Translations under genes and position numbers: made by a program
NCBI GenBank assembly: GCA_902522775.1
Contig: CABYWQ010000002.1
Coordinates: forward strand, 1-64,000
Source of the DNA: Eutrophosalina sp902522775
GTDB lineage: Bacteria; Bacteroidota; Bacteroidia; Flavobacteriales; Flavobacteriaceae
Direction: 5' to 3'
Length of the DNA stretch: 64,000 nucleotides
Notes under the pieces: model-generated
The model's input: the letters and a program-made list of their open reading frames with translations, nothing else
Databases searched by the model: none
What the model was told of the DNA's origin: nothing
Shown: in pieces, positions 1 to 9,040 of the stretch
Numbering within the stretch: position 1 is the first letter of the stretch
Layout: each line of letters opens with the position of its first letter

Positions 1-1283
1 GATTAGATATTGGAACTACAAAAATAGTTGCTATGATAGGAGTTGTAAATGAATATGAAAAATTAAAAATTGTAGGTATAGGTAAATCAAAAAGTTTAGG
101 TGTTCACAGAGGAGTAGTTAATAATATAACTCAAACAATTCAATCAATTCAAGCTGCAGTTGAAGAAGCTGAGCTAAATTCAAATAATAAAATTGATAAG
201 GTTGTTGTGGGTATTGCTGGCCAACATATTAGGAGTCTTCAACATAGTGATTATGTTACTAGAGAAAATTCAGATCAAGTTATTTGTGAAGAGGATATTG
301 ATAAGTTAATAAATCAGGTTTATAAGTTAGTTATGTTGCCTGGTGAAGAAATTATTCATGTTTTACCTCAAGATTATAAAGTTGATGGTCAAGGTGAAAT
401 AAAGGAACCAATTGGTATGTTTGGGTCAAGAGTAGAGGCAAACTTTCATGTAGTTGTTGGACAAGTAAGTTCAATAAAAAACATAGCAAGATGTGTAAAA
501 AGCTCAGGAATTAATTTTGAAGGTATTACACTGGAACCTTTAGCATCTGCTGATGCAGTTCTAAGTTTTGAGGAAAAAGAAGCTGGGGTTGCATTGATTG
601 ATATAGGTGGAGGAACTACAGATTTAGCAATATTTAAGGATGGTATAATTCGCCATACAGCTGTAATACCCTTTGGAGGTAATATTATAACTGAAGATAT
701 TAAAGAAGGGTGTTCTATAATTGAGAAACAAGCCGAACTTTTAAAGATAAAGTTTGGTTCTGCTTGGCCTGGTGAAAATAAAGAAAATGAAATTGTATCA
801 ATACCAGGGTTGAGAGGACGAGAACCAAAAGAAATAACTCTCAAAAACTTATCAAAAATTATAAATGCTAGAATAATTGAGATAATAGAACAAGTATTTA
901 TTGAAATAAAAAATTACGGACATGATGAACAAAAGAAAAAATTAATTGCAGGAATTGTTTTAACAGGGGGAGGAAGTCAGCTTAAACATTTAAAACAATG
1001 CGTTGAATTAGTTACAGGAATGGATACAAGATTAGGTCAGCCAAATGAGCATTTAGCTGGTAATAATTCCGTTGAAATTTCAAATCCAACTTTTGCAACT
1101 GCTGTAGGTTTGGTCATGAATTCATTAAATAGAAAAAATAATAATAAAAAAATTAAACAGGAAGAATTTATTGAAAATAAAGTTAATGATTCAAATCAAG
1201 ATAATATAAATAAAGATTTTTCAAAAACAGTTTTTGAAAAATTTACTGATAAAATAAAAAATTTTTTAGAAAACGCAGAATAA
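1..1283 (+). CDS. ftsA: cell division protein FtsA (5' end outside window)
   Basis: FtsA is the actin-like ATPase that tethers FtsZ filaments to the inner membrane and recruits later divisome proteins. The open frame runs in from base 3, where LDIGTTKIVAMIG (the actin-family phosphate-1 motif) is already encoded, so the true start lies just upstream and about 426 residues are visible. Phosphate-2 (LIDIGGGTTDLAIF) and the adenosine motif (LTGGGSQLKHL) follow in the expected order. The C-terminus (KTVFEKFTDKIKNFLENAE) looks like the amphipathic membrane-targeting helix after a polar linker. ftsZ follows after 10 bases, the standard end of a division and cell-wall cluster. Identity is secure; the start is not visible. 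Confidence 0.96.
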   Translation, partial: LDIGTTKIVAMIGVVNEYEKLKIVGIGKSKSLGVHRGVVNNITQTIQSIQAAVEEAELNSNNKIDKVVVGIAGQHIRSLQHSDYVTRENSDQVICEEDIDKLINQVYKLVMLPGEEIIHVLPQDYKVDGQGEIKEPIGMFGSRVEANFHVVVGQVSSIKNIARCVKSSGINFEGITLEPLASADAVLSFEEKEAGVALIDIGGGTTDLAIFKDGIIRHTAVIPFGGNIITEDIKEGCSIIEKQAELLKIKFGSAWPGENKENEIVSIPGLRGREPKEITLKNLSKIINARIIEIIEQVFIEIKNYGHDEQKKKLIAGIVLTGGGSQLKHLKQCVELVTGMDTRLGQPNEHLAGNNSVEISNPTFATAVGLVMNSLNRKNNNKKIKQEEFIENKVNDSNQDNINKDFSKTVFEKFTDKIKNFLENAE

Positions 1284-1293
1284 AATAACAGCT

Positions 1294-3078
1294 ATGAATA
1301 TAAATCAAGATTTTAATAATTTGACATTTGATTTACCAAAGAATCAAAGTAACGTAATAAAAGTAATTGGAATTGGTGGTGGCGGAAGCAATGCAATAAA
1401 TCATATGTTTTCAAAGGGTATCAAAGGCGTAGATTATGTTGTATGTAATACCGATGCTCAAGCTTTAGAAAATAGTTTAGTCCCTAATAAAGTTCAGTTA
1501 GGAGTAAACTTAACAGAGGGAATGGGGGCAGGTGCTGACCCTAATGTTGGAGAAAAAGCAGCAATAGAAAATCTTACTGAATTAAGAAAAATGCTTGAAA
1601 AAAATACAAAAATGGTATTTATTACTGCAGGAATGGGAGGTGGAACTGGAACTGGTGCCGCCCCAATTATCTCAAAATTAGCTATGGAAATGGATATTTT
1701 AACAGTTGGAATTGTAACGATGCCATTTATTTTCGAAGGAAAAGTTAGACAAAATCAAGCAAATAAAGGTTTAGAAAAACTGAAAAAAAATTGCGATTCA
1801 TTGATAGTTGTAAATAATAATAAATTGAGAGATATATATGGAAACCTTGGAGTTAAGGAAGGTTTTTCTAAGGCTGATGAAGTTCTTGCAACAGCTGCAA
1901 AAGGGATTGCGGAAGTGATAACCCATCATTATACTCAAAATATTGATTTAAAAGATGCAAAAACAGTACTATCAAAAAGTGGTAGTGCAATAATGGGTTC
2001 AGCTGGATCATCTGGCGATAAGAGAGCTATAAAAGCTGTTTCTAACGCTCTTGATTCTCCATTACTAAATGATAACAGGATTAAAGGTGCACAAAATGTA
2101 TTGCTACTAATTCTTTCAGGATCTAGTGAAGTTACAATTGATGAAATAGGTGTAATTAATGATTATATACAAGAAAAAGCTGGGAATAATGTTAATATTA
2201 TTATGGGTATAGGTGAAGACCCTGAAACCATTGAAGAAATTTCAGTTACAGTTATAGCAACAGGTTTTGATATTAAATTACAAGATGAAATTATTCATAT
2301 TGATCCCAAGAAAAAAATTCATTACTTAGAAAATGAGGGTGAAGTAATAGAAAAATTTGATAAGAACAAAAGTAAAACGACTTTACAATTTGAAAATGCA
2401 TCAGATTCTATTGATTTTAAAAATATAAATTTTAATTCTGAAAATATTAGTTATTTAGATACTAAAACTGAAATATTTGAACTTGACGACATAAAAGATT
2501 TAGACGTTGAATTTGAGTCTGTTTCATTTGATAGTTCAAATGTTGTTGATGAAAAAATTGAAGTTGACGTTAAATCTATTGTTGTTAACGAACCTGAATT
2601 AATTAAATCTGAAATAAATGAATTAAATTTTTATAATACAGTTAACTCCAATGATGACATAGTAGTTCATACTCTTGAAGATGACATTAATGATATCGTA
2701 GTTATTGATCCAGTACAAATTATACCATACACTATGGTTGCAGATTCAAAGTCTATTAAAGTTGCAGACGAGGTGAATTCAAATTTAGAAAAAGATAAAT
2801 CTAATGATGATTTAAATCCGTTTAACAATCCAATTGCTAAGGCTTTAGCTAAGAGAACTGAGGAAAGAAAAATTAAATTAAAAGAATTTAATTATAAATT
2901 TGCAAAGGCAAGGAGGGTTTTGGATATGGAGAAAGAACCAGCTTATAAAAGAGCTGGAATTGAATTAGAAAGTGATATTATTAGTAATGATATATCAGCT
3001 ACAAAAATTGAAGAAGATAATGACGGAAATATAGAGTTAAAATCAAATAACTCTTTCTTGCACGACAATGTTGATTAA
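1294..3078 (+). CDS. ftsZ: cell division protein FtsZ
   Basis: This is the tubulin-like GTPase that forms the division ring. The GTP-binding core covers about residues 18-330, with GIGGGGSNAINHM near the start, NTDAQAL, and the tubulin signature GGGTGTG at about residues 115-121. About 250 residues of acidic, low-complexity linker follow, then a basic stretch and the terminal peptide NSFLHDNVD. That tail is what I know from Bacteroidota FtsZ, and it is the likely docking peptide for FtsA. At 594 residues the protein is far longer than E. coli FtsZ (383), entirely because of the linker. It sits directly after ftsA and 3 bases before the YqeY gene, so the three are probably co-transcribed. Confidence 0.98.
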   Translation: MNINQDFNNLTFDLPKNQSNVIKVIGIGGGGSNAINHMFSKGIKGVDYVVCNTDAQALENSLVPNKVQLGVNLTEGMGAGADPNVGEKAAIENLTELRKMLEKNTKMVFITAGMGGGTGTGAAPIISKLAMEMDILTVGIVTMPFIFEGKVRQNQANKGLEKLKKNCDSLIVVNNNKLRDIYGNLGVKEGFSKADEVLATAAKGIAEVITHHYTQNIDLKDAKTVLSKSGSAIMGSAGSSGDKRAIKAVSNALDSPLLNDNRIKGAQNVLLLILSGSSEVTIDEIGVINDYIQEKAGNNVNIIMGIGEDPETIEEISVTVIATGFDIKLQDEIIHIDPKKKIHYLENEGEVIEKFDKNKSKTTLQFENASDSIDFKNINFNSENISYLDTKTEIFELDDIKDLDVEFESVSFDSSNVVDEKIEVDVKSIVVNEPELIKSEINELNFYNTVNSNDDIVVHTLEDDINDIVVIDPVQIIPYTMVADSKSIKVADEVNSNLEKDKSNDDLNPFNNPIAKALAKRTEERKIKLKEFNYKFAKARRVLDMEKEPAYKRAGIELESDIISNDISATKIEEDNDGNIELKSNNSFLHDNVD

Positions 3079-3081
3079 ATT

Positions 3082-3531
3082 ATGAGTTTACTAAAAAAAA
3101 TAGATATTGATATTAAGTTTGCAATGAAATCTAAAGATGCTTTATCATTAGAATCTTTAAGAGCAGTCAAATCTTCAATTTTGTTATTTAAAACTAAATC
3201 AGGATCTTCTATTGATCTTTCAGGTCAAGATGAAATAAAAATTTTACAAAAATTAGTTAAACAAAGAAAGGATAGTGCAGAAATTTATAAAAATCAAAAC
3301 AGACTAGAATTATGTAATACAGAATTAAATCAAGCAAGAATAATTGAATCTTATTTACCAAAGCAACTTTCGCCTTCAGAAGTGAGTATAATTATTGACA
3401 AAATAATTATAAAATTAAATGCATCGAGTATGAAAGATATGGGGAAAGTTATGGGTTTAGCATCAAAGGAATTGTCTGGCAAATCTGACGGAAAAACCAT
3501 TTCTGAAATTGTTAGAAAAAAATTGATATAA
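3082..3531 (+). CDS. GatB/YqeY domain-containing protein
   Basis: This is a 149-residue YqeY-like protein, the usual length for the family. Family features are the N-terminal helical segment with SLLKKIDIDIKFAMKSKD, the ILQKLVKQRKDSAEIYKNQNR helix, ESYLPKQLSPSEV, and the C-terminal DMGKVMGLASKELSGKSDGK block. YqeY resembles the tail domain of GatB, the tRNA-dependent amidotransferase subunit that contacts tRNA, but its cellular role is not settled. It follows ftsZ by 3 bases, an arrangement I know from other flavobacteria, so it is likely the last gene of the division transcript. tRNA-Arg begins 3 bases after its stop. Confidence 0.9.
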   Translation: MSLLKKIDIDIKFAMKSKDALSLESLRAVKSSILLFKTKSGSSIDLSGQDEIKILQKLVKQRKDSAEIYKNQNRLELCNTELNQARIIESYLPKQLSPSEVSIIIDKIIIKLNASSMKDMGKVMGLASKELSGKSDGKTISEIVRKKLI

Positions 3532-3534
3532 ATT

Positions 3535-3608
3535 GGCCAAGTAGTTCAACTGGATAGAACATCAGATTTCGGCTCTGAGGGTTGAGGGTTCGAATCCTTC
3601 CTTGGTCA
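3535..3608 (+). tRNA. tRNA-Arg (anticodon TCG)
   Basis: The cloverleaf folds completely by eye. The acceptor stem pairs GGCCAAG with CTTGGTC (one G-T pair), the D stem pairs GTTC with GAAC, and the anticodon stem pairs TCAGA with TCTGA around loop TTTCGGC. The T arm has loop TTCGAAT. The anticodon TCG is at 3569-3571 and the discriminator base is A3608. CCA is not encoded. The stop codon of the opposite-strand MATE gene covers its last three bases. Confidence 0.96.
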
Positions 3609-4970
3609 CTTTTTTTTAATTTCCTGATTACATTTATTAAAAAATCTAATTGACAATAAAATTGATGCAATAGTAAGTCCCATTAAAAAACCAATCCAAA
3701 CTCCAGAAGCTTTAAATTCGGTGTATAATCCTAAATATATCATAATAGGAATTCCGAAACAGACGTATGAAATAAAGCAAATTATTGATGGTATTTTAAC
3801 ATCTTGAATTCCTCTCAATGCCCCTTGAGCTACAATTTGGATACCATCAAAAATTTGAAAAAGAGCTACAATTAAAAGTAATTTGGATGCAATATTTGCA
3901 GTTTCCATAACATCACTATTATTTGCTTTTTCAAGATATAGCCATGGTAATAGATCTGATGTCAATATAAATATTAAGGCAAAAAAAATTTCAATTAATA
4001 CAGTAATTAAAAAAATTGAAATTGCTATTCTTTTTAAATTTTTATAATCATTTAGGCCCTTTTGATTTCCAATTCTTATAGTTGCTGCAACACTGAATCC
4101 TAAAGCAACCATAAATGTTAGAGTTGATAAATTTAAAGCAATTTGATTTGCAGCTTGAAAATTAGTTCCAATTATTCCACAAACCCATATTCCTGATATA
4201 AAAAATCCAACCTCAAACATCATTTGAAGTGCTGAGGGGTAGCCAAGATCTATAATTTTTCTAATATGTAATAATGAATAATTTATTTCAGAAAAACTTC
4301 CGATATACTTACTAATATTCTTATTAGTCTTTATTAGAATTAATATAATAATTATCATGAAAATTCTTGAAATTAATGTACCAATTCCTGCTCCTACAAG
4401 CTCCATTTGTGGAAATCCCAGCTTTCCATAAATTAAAATATAATTAATTATAATATTAATAATATTTGCCATCAATGTAGAAATCATTGCAATTTTTGTA
4501 AATGATAAACCATCAGAAAATTGTTTAAACGATTGAAAAATTATTAATGGAAATAATGAAATTGCAACCCAATCTATGTATGGATATGCAAGTGCAACTA
4601 CATTATCAGGTTGCCCCATTTGATTTATAATCGGTTTGGATAATAGTACTATTAATGTTAAAATAAAGCCTAAAATAGAACATGTAATTATACCATTAGA
4701 TAGAATCATTTTTGTTTTTTCTGTATTTTTTTTTGCATTACTTTCGGCAATTAATGGAGTTATAGCTGTAGAAAATCCTATACCAAAGGACATGGCTAAA
4801 AAAATAAAACTATTTCCAAGTGAAATTGCAGCTAATTGAGATGTCCCTAGCTTCCCAACCATTATATTATCGACAAATGCAACTAGCGTGTGTCCAACCA
4901 TTCCAATTATAACAGGGTATGCTAGAAAGAAATTATATTTAAACTCTTTGAAATATATTGAAAGATTCAA
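3606..4970 (-). CDS. MATE family efflux transporter
   Basis: This is a 454-residue polytopic membrane protein with about twelve hydrophobic segments and the family's two-fold repeat. It would sit in the inner membrane and export cationic drugs or metabolites in exchange for Na+ or H+. Family marks include the N-terminal PVIIGMVGHTLVAFVDNIMVGKLG segment with the first-helix Asp, IGFSTAITPLIAE, the second-half equivalent GFSVAATIRIGNQKG, and AQGALRGIQDVKIP. Length is typical. The substrate cannot be read from sequence; a Na+-coupled NorM-like pump would fit a cell that also has Na+-NQR. It is the last gene of a minus-strand run, 1 base after the phosphodiesterase gene, and its TGA overlaps the 3' end of tRNA-Arg. 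Confidence 0.93.
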   Translation of the reverse strand: MNLSIYFKEFKYNFFLAYPVIIGMVGHTLVAFVDNIMVGKLGTSQLAAISLGNSFIFLAMSFGIGFSTAITPLIAESNAKKNTEKTKMILSNGIITCSILGFILTLIVLLSKPIINQMGQPDNVVALAYPYIDWVAISLFPLIIFQSFKQFSDGLSFTKIAMISTLMANIINIIINYILIYGKLGFPQMELVGAGIGTLISRIFMIIIILILIKTNKNISKYIGSFSEINYSLLHIRKIIDLGYPSALQMMFEVGFFISGIWVCGIIGTNFQAANQIALNLSTLTFMVALGFSVAATIRIGNQKGLNDYKNLKRIAISIFLITVLIEIFFALIFILTSDLLPWLYLEKANNSDVMETANIASKLLLIVALFQIFDGIQIVAQGALRGIQDVKIPSIICFISYVCFGIPIMIYLGLYTEFKASGVWIGFLMGLTIASILLSIRFFNKCNQEIKKK

Positions 4971-4971
4971 A

Positions 4972-6108
4972 TTATATTTTAGATTTTATAGTAAGATGTT
5001 TAGAAGTTTTTAAATTTGTTTTTGGACCAATTATATAATTTAGAATTTCAAATTCTAAATTTATATGATCTTTAATTTCTTTTGTTTTAATATAAATTAT
5101 TTTTCTTGACTTTGGTTTTAGTTCAATATACTTGTAATCATTATGGAATGTAAATTCACCAATATAGTTAAGATACATTGGAGCAACTGATTTATTAATT
5201 AATTCAACTTCTAAAATTTCTACTTTTCTGTCTCTATAATTATAACCCTTAGCAACAACTTCAAAATTATTATTAATAACTTGATTTAAATTTTCATTTT
5301 TTCCAATTATAATGTCCCTAAACCAAACAAAGGTTCTTCCATCAAAAAGCGCATTTTTGATTGATTCAATAGATCGACTTTTAGACATAATAAATGTTAT
5401 CGGCCTATGGTAGCTTTCTTTCTCATTATTAAAATCCCATTCAATTAATATATGTACATCACTAGTACCCATAATTGTTAAATTATTTTCTAATGCAATC
5501 TTCAAAGCTTCCTCAGAAAATGTATCAAAGTTGACTACTTCAATACCGTGAAGTAACTTCTCTTTTATTATTTTATTGTGAATTGGATCAAGTTTAGCAA
5601 TTCCATCACTTCTATTAGCTTCCCAATTTGGATGATTCCAAAAAACAAAAGCTTTTTGGTTGTTAGCTTCTTTTACAGCATCCTCAAATTCTAATGGTTT
5701 TTTTTCACTATCAAAAAATTTATTTGCATCATTTATGAAAATAGCATTAAAATGTCCTGGAGGCATTGGTTTTGTTATTTCAGTACCATGTACAACAGCT
5801 AGAGGCTTATTATTTACGTAACCTCCCGCAATTTGAAATGATCTATTTCTATCTGTATGCGGAATATCACTTAAATGAGATTGATACTCAATATGCTCAG
5901 TCAATGAGATTAAATCAATACTATCTCTCACTGCTTCATCGACTCTCAATGTTGGCCAAACGACTCCATCTGAAAAAACAGTATGAATGTGTAAATCTGA
6001 TGAAATATAATAGACATTTTCAGGGCTTTCAAAAAATGTTTTGACACCTTGAGAAAATATCATATTTGAGAAAACAAAAAATATGATCATGTTTTTTAAA
6101 TTTTTCAT
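4972..6108 (-). CDS. exported PHP-domain phosphodiesterase (Sb-PDE-like)
   Basis: The protein has 378 residues with an N-terminal secretion signal (about residues 1-20, hydrophobic core then FSQ). A PHP metallo-hydrolase domain follows: the metal-binding DLHIHTVFSDG with His40 and His42, SLTEHIEY, AVVHGTEIT, FWNHPNW and MGTSDVH are the expected ligand blocks in order. PHP enzymes cleave phosphoesters with a two- or three-metal centre. The layout fits the Sb-PDE group known from the Sphingobium organophosphate diesterase. About 120 C-terminal residues form a beta-rich domain. In this marine lineage it may scavenge phosphodiesters in the periplasm, which is inference. It lies between anmK and the MATE gene on the same strand. 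Confidence 0.85.
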   Translation of the reverse strand: MKNLKNMIIFFVFSNMIFSQGVKTFFESPENVYYISSDLHIHTVFSDGVVWPTLRVDEAVRDSIDLISLTEHIEYQSHLSDIPHTDRNRSFQIAGGYVNNKPLAVVHGTEITKPMPPGHFNAIFINDANKFFDSEKKPLEFEDAVKEANNQKAFVFWNHPNWEANRSDGIAKLDPIHNKIIKEKLLHGIEVVNFDTFSEEALKIALENNLTIMGTSDVHILIEWDFNNEKESYHRPITFIMSKSRSIESIKNALFDGRTFVWFRDIIIGKNENLNQVINNNFEVVAKGYNYRDRKVEILEVELINKSVAPMYLNYIGEFTFHNDYKYIELKPKSRKIIYIKTKEIKDHINLEFEILNYIIGPKTNLKTSKHLTIKSKI

Positions 6109-6378
6109 AAGCTAACTGTTTTTAAAATTCTTTTTTATTTCATCGTTTTTTATAGACTTGTTGAAATTTTGTATACTCTGTAAATATTTTTATTCAAATT
6201 TTCTTTGAATTTATGAAAAAATTAAAACAGCTATCTATTTAAAAAATTATTTATTATTGATTTTGAAATGATTAAAATTAAAGATTTAATAATTGGTATT
6301 GATTATTCGATGTTGCTTTACAAATTCGTGGTGGTGGAGGAATTAAGGTTTGTTGGAAAATTTAAAGATTCAAAAGCT
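6109..6378. other. intergenic leader between anmK and phosphodiesterase
   Basis: These 270 bases precede the phosphodiesterase gene on the minus strand. A short inverted repeat, ATTCAAA/TTTGAAT, lies at 6192-6210 without a T tract on either strand, so I do not call it a terminator. A G-rich run (gtggtggtggagg) around 6330-6340 is unusual for this sequence and could be the trace of a decayed gene, but no family could be assigned. I see no clear TAnnTTTG promoter box. Confidence 0.4.
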
Positions 6379-7431
6379 TTAACCGTGAATGTCACCACTA
6401 GAGTGATCATTAGATGCTCCGGTAACACTGCTCAAACAGTTCACCTTGTTATTGACTTTTAAATAACCTAAAAGAGCAAAAATTAAAGATTCTTTATAAT
6501 TAATAATTGTTTTGTCAGGAACTATAAAATTTATTTTAGAATTGTGGTTTAGAGTTTCTATTAAGTTTTTATTAAAAGTTCCCCCTCCACTAAGTAAAAC
6601 GTTAGATCCATCATTAATATTTCTCTTAATTTGGAAACTAGCATGCTTAATATATGTGGCAAGAATATCAGCTTCTTTAATTTTGTATTTTTCAGTTATC
6701 GGAAAAATATTTTTAATAACAAATTCAAATCCCAAAGATTTTGGATATGGTTTTTTATAATAGGCCAAATTATTTAATTCATTAAATAGATCAATATTGA
6801 TTAGCCCTTTTTTTGATAATTTACCATCAAGATCACATTCGTGTCTAAGTTTATTAGCATAATGATTCAATACTGTATTCAGCGGACAAATATCATATGC
6901 AAAAATTTTACTTGAATCCTTAACAGAAATATTTGTAAAACCACCTAAATTTAAACAATACTTGTAGTCATTAAAAAGTAATTTGTCACCAATTGGAACT
7001 AGTGGAGCGCCTTGACCGCCAAGTTCTACATCTTGTTCCCTAAAGTTATTTATTGTTTTAACTCCCGTGATTTTATTAATAATTTCTCCATTTCCAATTT
7101 GTAAAGTTTTGTTAAACTTGGGTTCATGAAAAACTGTATGTCCATGAGATGAAATTAAATCAGGTTTATCTAACTTATTCTTATTTATAAATTTTAAAAC
7201 ATTTAATCCAATAAACTCACCAAGCTCTTTATCAATTTGCTTGATTTTATCATTGTCCAGTTTGATAATACTTTTAAGCTTTGTTTTTAGGTTGTCATCG
7301 TAATCAATAGTATCACAATCAATAATTTCATAATTAGAAGGATCATAATTATTAAATGAAACAAAACAGATGTCAAGTCCATCAACAGACGTGCCACTCA
7401 TTAATCCAATAATTTTAATTGAATTGCTCAT
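6379..7431 (-). CDS. anmK: anhydro-N-acetylmuramic acid kinase
   Basis: AnmK hydrolyses and phosphorylates anhydro-MurNAc, released from peptidoglycan turnover, to MurNAc-6-phosphate for recycling in the cytoplasm. The 350-residue product opens with GLMSGTSVDGLDICF, the ATP-binding signature. ISSHGHTVFHEP, INNFREQDVELGGQGAPLVPIGD (substrate and catalytic region with the conserved Asp), NLGGFTNIS and LLSGGGTFN follow. Its C-terminus, SSVTGASNDHSSGDIHG, is of the Bacteroidota type. Length is usual (350-370). The gene lies 29 bases downstream of rpe on the same strand. Together with murF and the M15 peptidase elsewhere in the window it points to active wall recycling. Confidence 0.95.
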   Translation of the reverse strand: MSNSIKIIGLMSGTSVDGLDICFVSFNNYDPSNYEIIDCDTIDYDDNLKTKLKSIIKLDNDKIKQIDKELGEFIGLNVLKFINKNKLDKPDLISSHGHTVFHEPKFNKTLQIGNGEIINKITGVKTINNFREQDVELGGQGAPLVPIGDKLLFNDYKYCLNLGGFTNISVKDSSKIFAYDICPLNTVLNHYANKLRHECDLDGKLSKKGLINIDLFNELNNLAYYKKPYPKSLGFEFVIKNIFPITEKYKIKEADILATYIKHASFQIKRNINDGSNVLLSGGGTFNKNLIETLNHNSKINFIVPDKTIINYKESLIFALLGYLKVNNKVNCLSSVTGASNDHSSGDIHG

Positions 7432-7460
7432 TATTTTAATTTAAAAAAACTAAAAAAAAA

Positions 7461-8114
7461 TTAATTAATTACTGAGTTTAATTTTTTAATTGTATTGAAT
7501 GCATCTTCTGACTTGAAGACAAAACTTCCTGCAACCAGAATGTCAGCACCTAATGATACTAATTTTTTTGCATTATCAAGATCAACACCACCATCAATTT
7601 GAATCATTGCCTTAGAATGATTTTTAGTTATAATTTGTTTAAGTTTCTCAAGTCTGACAAATGTTTCAGGAATAAATTTTTGTCCTGAGAATCCAGGAAA
7701 TACACTCATTAAACATACTAAATCTATTTCACTAATTATTGATTCGAGTGATGACACAGCGGTATCAGGGTTAATAGCAACACCTGCTTTTACACCTAGT
7801 TTTTTTATTTGATTAATTGTATTAATAAGATTATTACATGCCTCGTAATGAACGGTTATAGTTTTGGCACCAAGAGATGCAAATTTTTCAATATAATTTT
7901 CAGGATTAATAATCATAAGGTGTGCATCCAAGTGCTTGGTTGCGTATTTCTTAAAAACTTCAAGGATTGGAGTTCCAAATGAAATATTTGGGACAAAAAC
8001 ACCATCCATAATATCAAGATGAAACCAACCTGCTTCACTTTGATTCACCATTTCAATCTCATCCACTAACTTTCCAAAGTCGCACGAGAGCATTGATGGA
8101 GAAATAATTTTCAT
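7461..8114 (-). CDS. rpe: ribulose-phosphate 3-epimerase
   Basis: Rpe interconverts ribulose-5-phosphate and xylulose-5-phosphate in the pentose phosphate pathway. The 217-residue TIM barrel has all family blocks in order: PSMLSCDFGKL, WFHLDIMDGVFVPN (metal His and catalytic Asp), DAHLMI, GVAINPDTAVSSLE, LMSVFPGFSGQKFIPE, QIDGGVD (second catalytic Asp) and VAGSFVFK at the phosphate site. Length matches the family (about 215-225). It starts 3 bases after the rpoD stop, so it is probably read from the rpoD transcript. Confidence 0.97.
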   Translation of the reverse strand: MKIISPSMLSCDFGKLVDEIEMVNQSEAGWFHLDIMDGVFVPNISFGTPILEVFKKYATKHLDAHLMIINPENYIEKFASLGAKTITVHYEACNNLINTINQIKKLGVKAGVAINPDTAVSSLESIISEIDLVCLMSVFPGFSGQKFIPETFVRLEKLKQIITKNHSKAMIQIDGGVDLDNAKKLVSLGADILVAGSFVFKSEDAFNTIKKLNSVIN

Positions 8115-8117
8115 TAA

Positions 8118-8981
8118 TTATCCTAAGTATGTTTTTAAGATTTTACTTCTAGATGTGTGTTTTAGCCTTCTGATTGCTTTCTCTTTTATTTGTCTTACTC
8201 TCTCTCTTGTCAAATCAAAAGTTTCTCCAATTTCTTCAAGAGTCATGGCATGTTGATCACCCAATCCAAAATATAATCTTACAACATCTGCTTCTCTAGG
8301 GGTTAATGTTTCTAGAGATCTTTCAATTTCAGTTTTTAGTGATTCATGAAGTAAACCTTTGTCTGGATTTGGGGATTCCCCGCTTTTTAAAACATCATAC
8401 AGGTTTGAATCTTCACCTTCAACTAATGGAGCATCCATGGAAACGTGTCTGCCAGAATTTTTCATGGACTCTTTGACATCTGAAATAGTCATATCAAGTT
8501 CTTTAGCAATTTCTTCTGCAGAAGGAACTCTTTCATTAGCTTGCTCTAGAAAAGCATACATTTTATTAATTTTGTTAATAGATCCAATCTTGTTAAGTGG
8601 CAATCGAACAATTCTGGATTGCTCAGCTAAGGCCTGAAGTATTGATTGTCTAATCCACCAAACAGCATATGAAATAAATTTAAAACCACGGGTTTCATCA
8701 AATCTCTTGGCAGCTTTGATAAGACCAAGATTCCCCTCATTAATTAAGTCAGGTAGTGTAAGACCTTGGTTCTGGTATTGCTTTGCAACAGAAACAACAA
8801 ATCTTAAATTAGCTTTTGTAAGTTTTTCAAGGGCAATTTCATCTCCTTCTTTTATCCTCTGGGCTAATTCAACTTCTTCTTCCGCAGTTATTAAATCAAC
8901 TTTACCAATTTCTTGTAGATATTTATCTAAAGAAGCAGTTTCTCTGTTTGTAACCTGTTTTGTTATTTTAAGCTGTCTCAT
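8118..8981 (-). CDS. rpoD: primary RNA polymerase sigma factor RpoD/SigA
   Basis: This is the housekeeping sigma factor, directing RNA polymerase to vegetative promoters. At 287 residues it is the short Bacteroidota form without region 1.1. Region 1.2 starts at SLDKYLQEIGKVDLIT, region 2 carries NLRFVVSVAKQYQNQGL, DLINEGNLGLIKA and the promoter-melting helix FKFISYAVWWIRQSI, region 3 follows, and region 4.2 ends in TLEEIGETFDLTRERVRQIK. Bacteroidota sigma factors of this kind recognise TTTG and TAnnTTTG boxes, and I see the latter upstream of several genes here. It is followed at 3 bases by rpe. Confidence 0.97.
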   Translation of the reverse strand: MRQLKITKQVTNRETASLDKYLQEIGKVDLITAEEEVELAQRIKEGDEIALEKLTKANLRFVVSVAKQYQNQGLTLPDLINEGNLGLIKAAKRFDETRGFKFISYAVWWIRQSILQALAEQSRIVRLPLNKIGSINKINKMYAFLEQANERVPSAEEIAKELDMTISDVKESMKNSGRHVSMDAPLVEGEDSNLYDVLKSGESPNPDKGLLHESLKTEIERSLETLTPREADVVRLYFGLGDQHAMTLEEIGETFDLTRERVRQIKEKAIRRLKHTSRSKILKTYLG

Positions 8982-9014
8982 TTAAGTCTTTTATTACTTA
9001 TACGATTTAAAACT

Positions 9015-9040
9015 AAAAAGGTTTCATTTCAATCCTTTTT
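9015..9040 (-). terminator. possible weak terminator after pnp
   Basis: On the minus strand, AAAAAGG at the very end of pnp can pair with CCTTTTT just after its stop codon across a 12-base loop, followed by AGTTTT. The stem is A/T dominated and part of it is coding, so this is a weak candidate. It lies between pnp and rpoD. Confidence 0.35.

Noticed and set aside
6192..6210. Inverted repeat ATTCAAA/TTTGAAT as an anmK terminator
   Set aside because: No T run follows the stem on the minus strand, and the stem is only A/T rich.
6268..6462. Plus-strand open frame of 64 codons before and across the 3' end of anmK
   Set aside because: It overlaps anmK antisense for 84 bases, has no recognisable domain and no conserved start context. 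The G-rich patch inside it (around 6330) also looks non-coding, although a decayed gene cannot be excluded.
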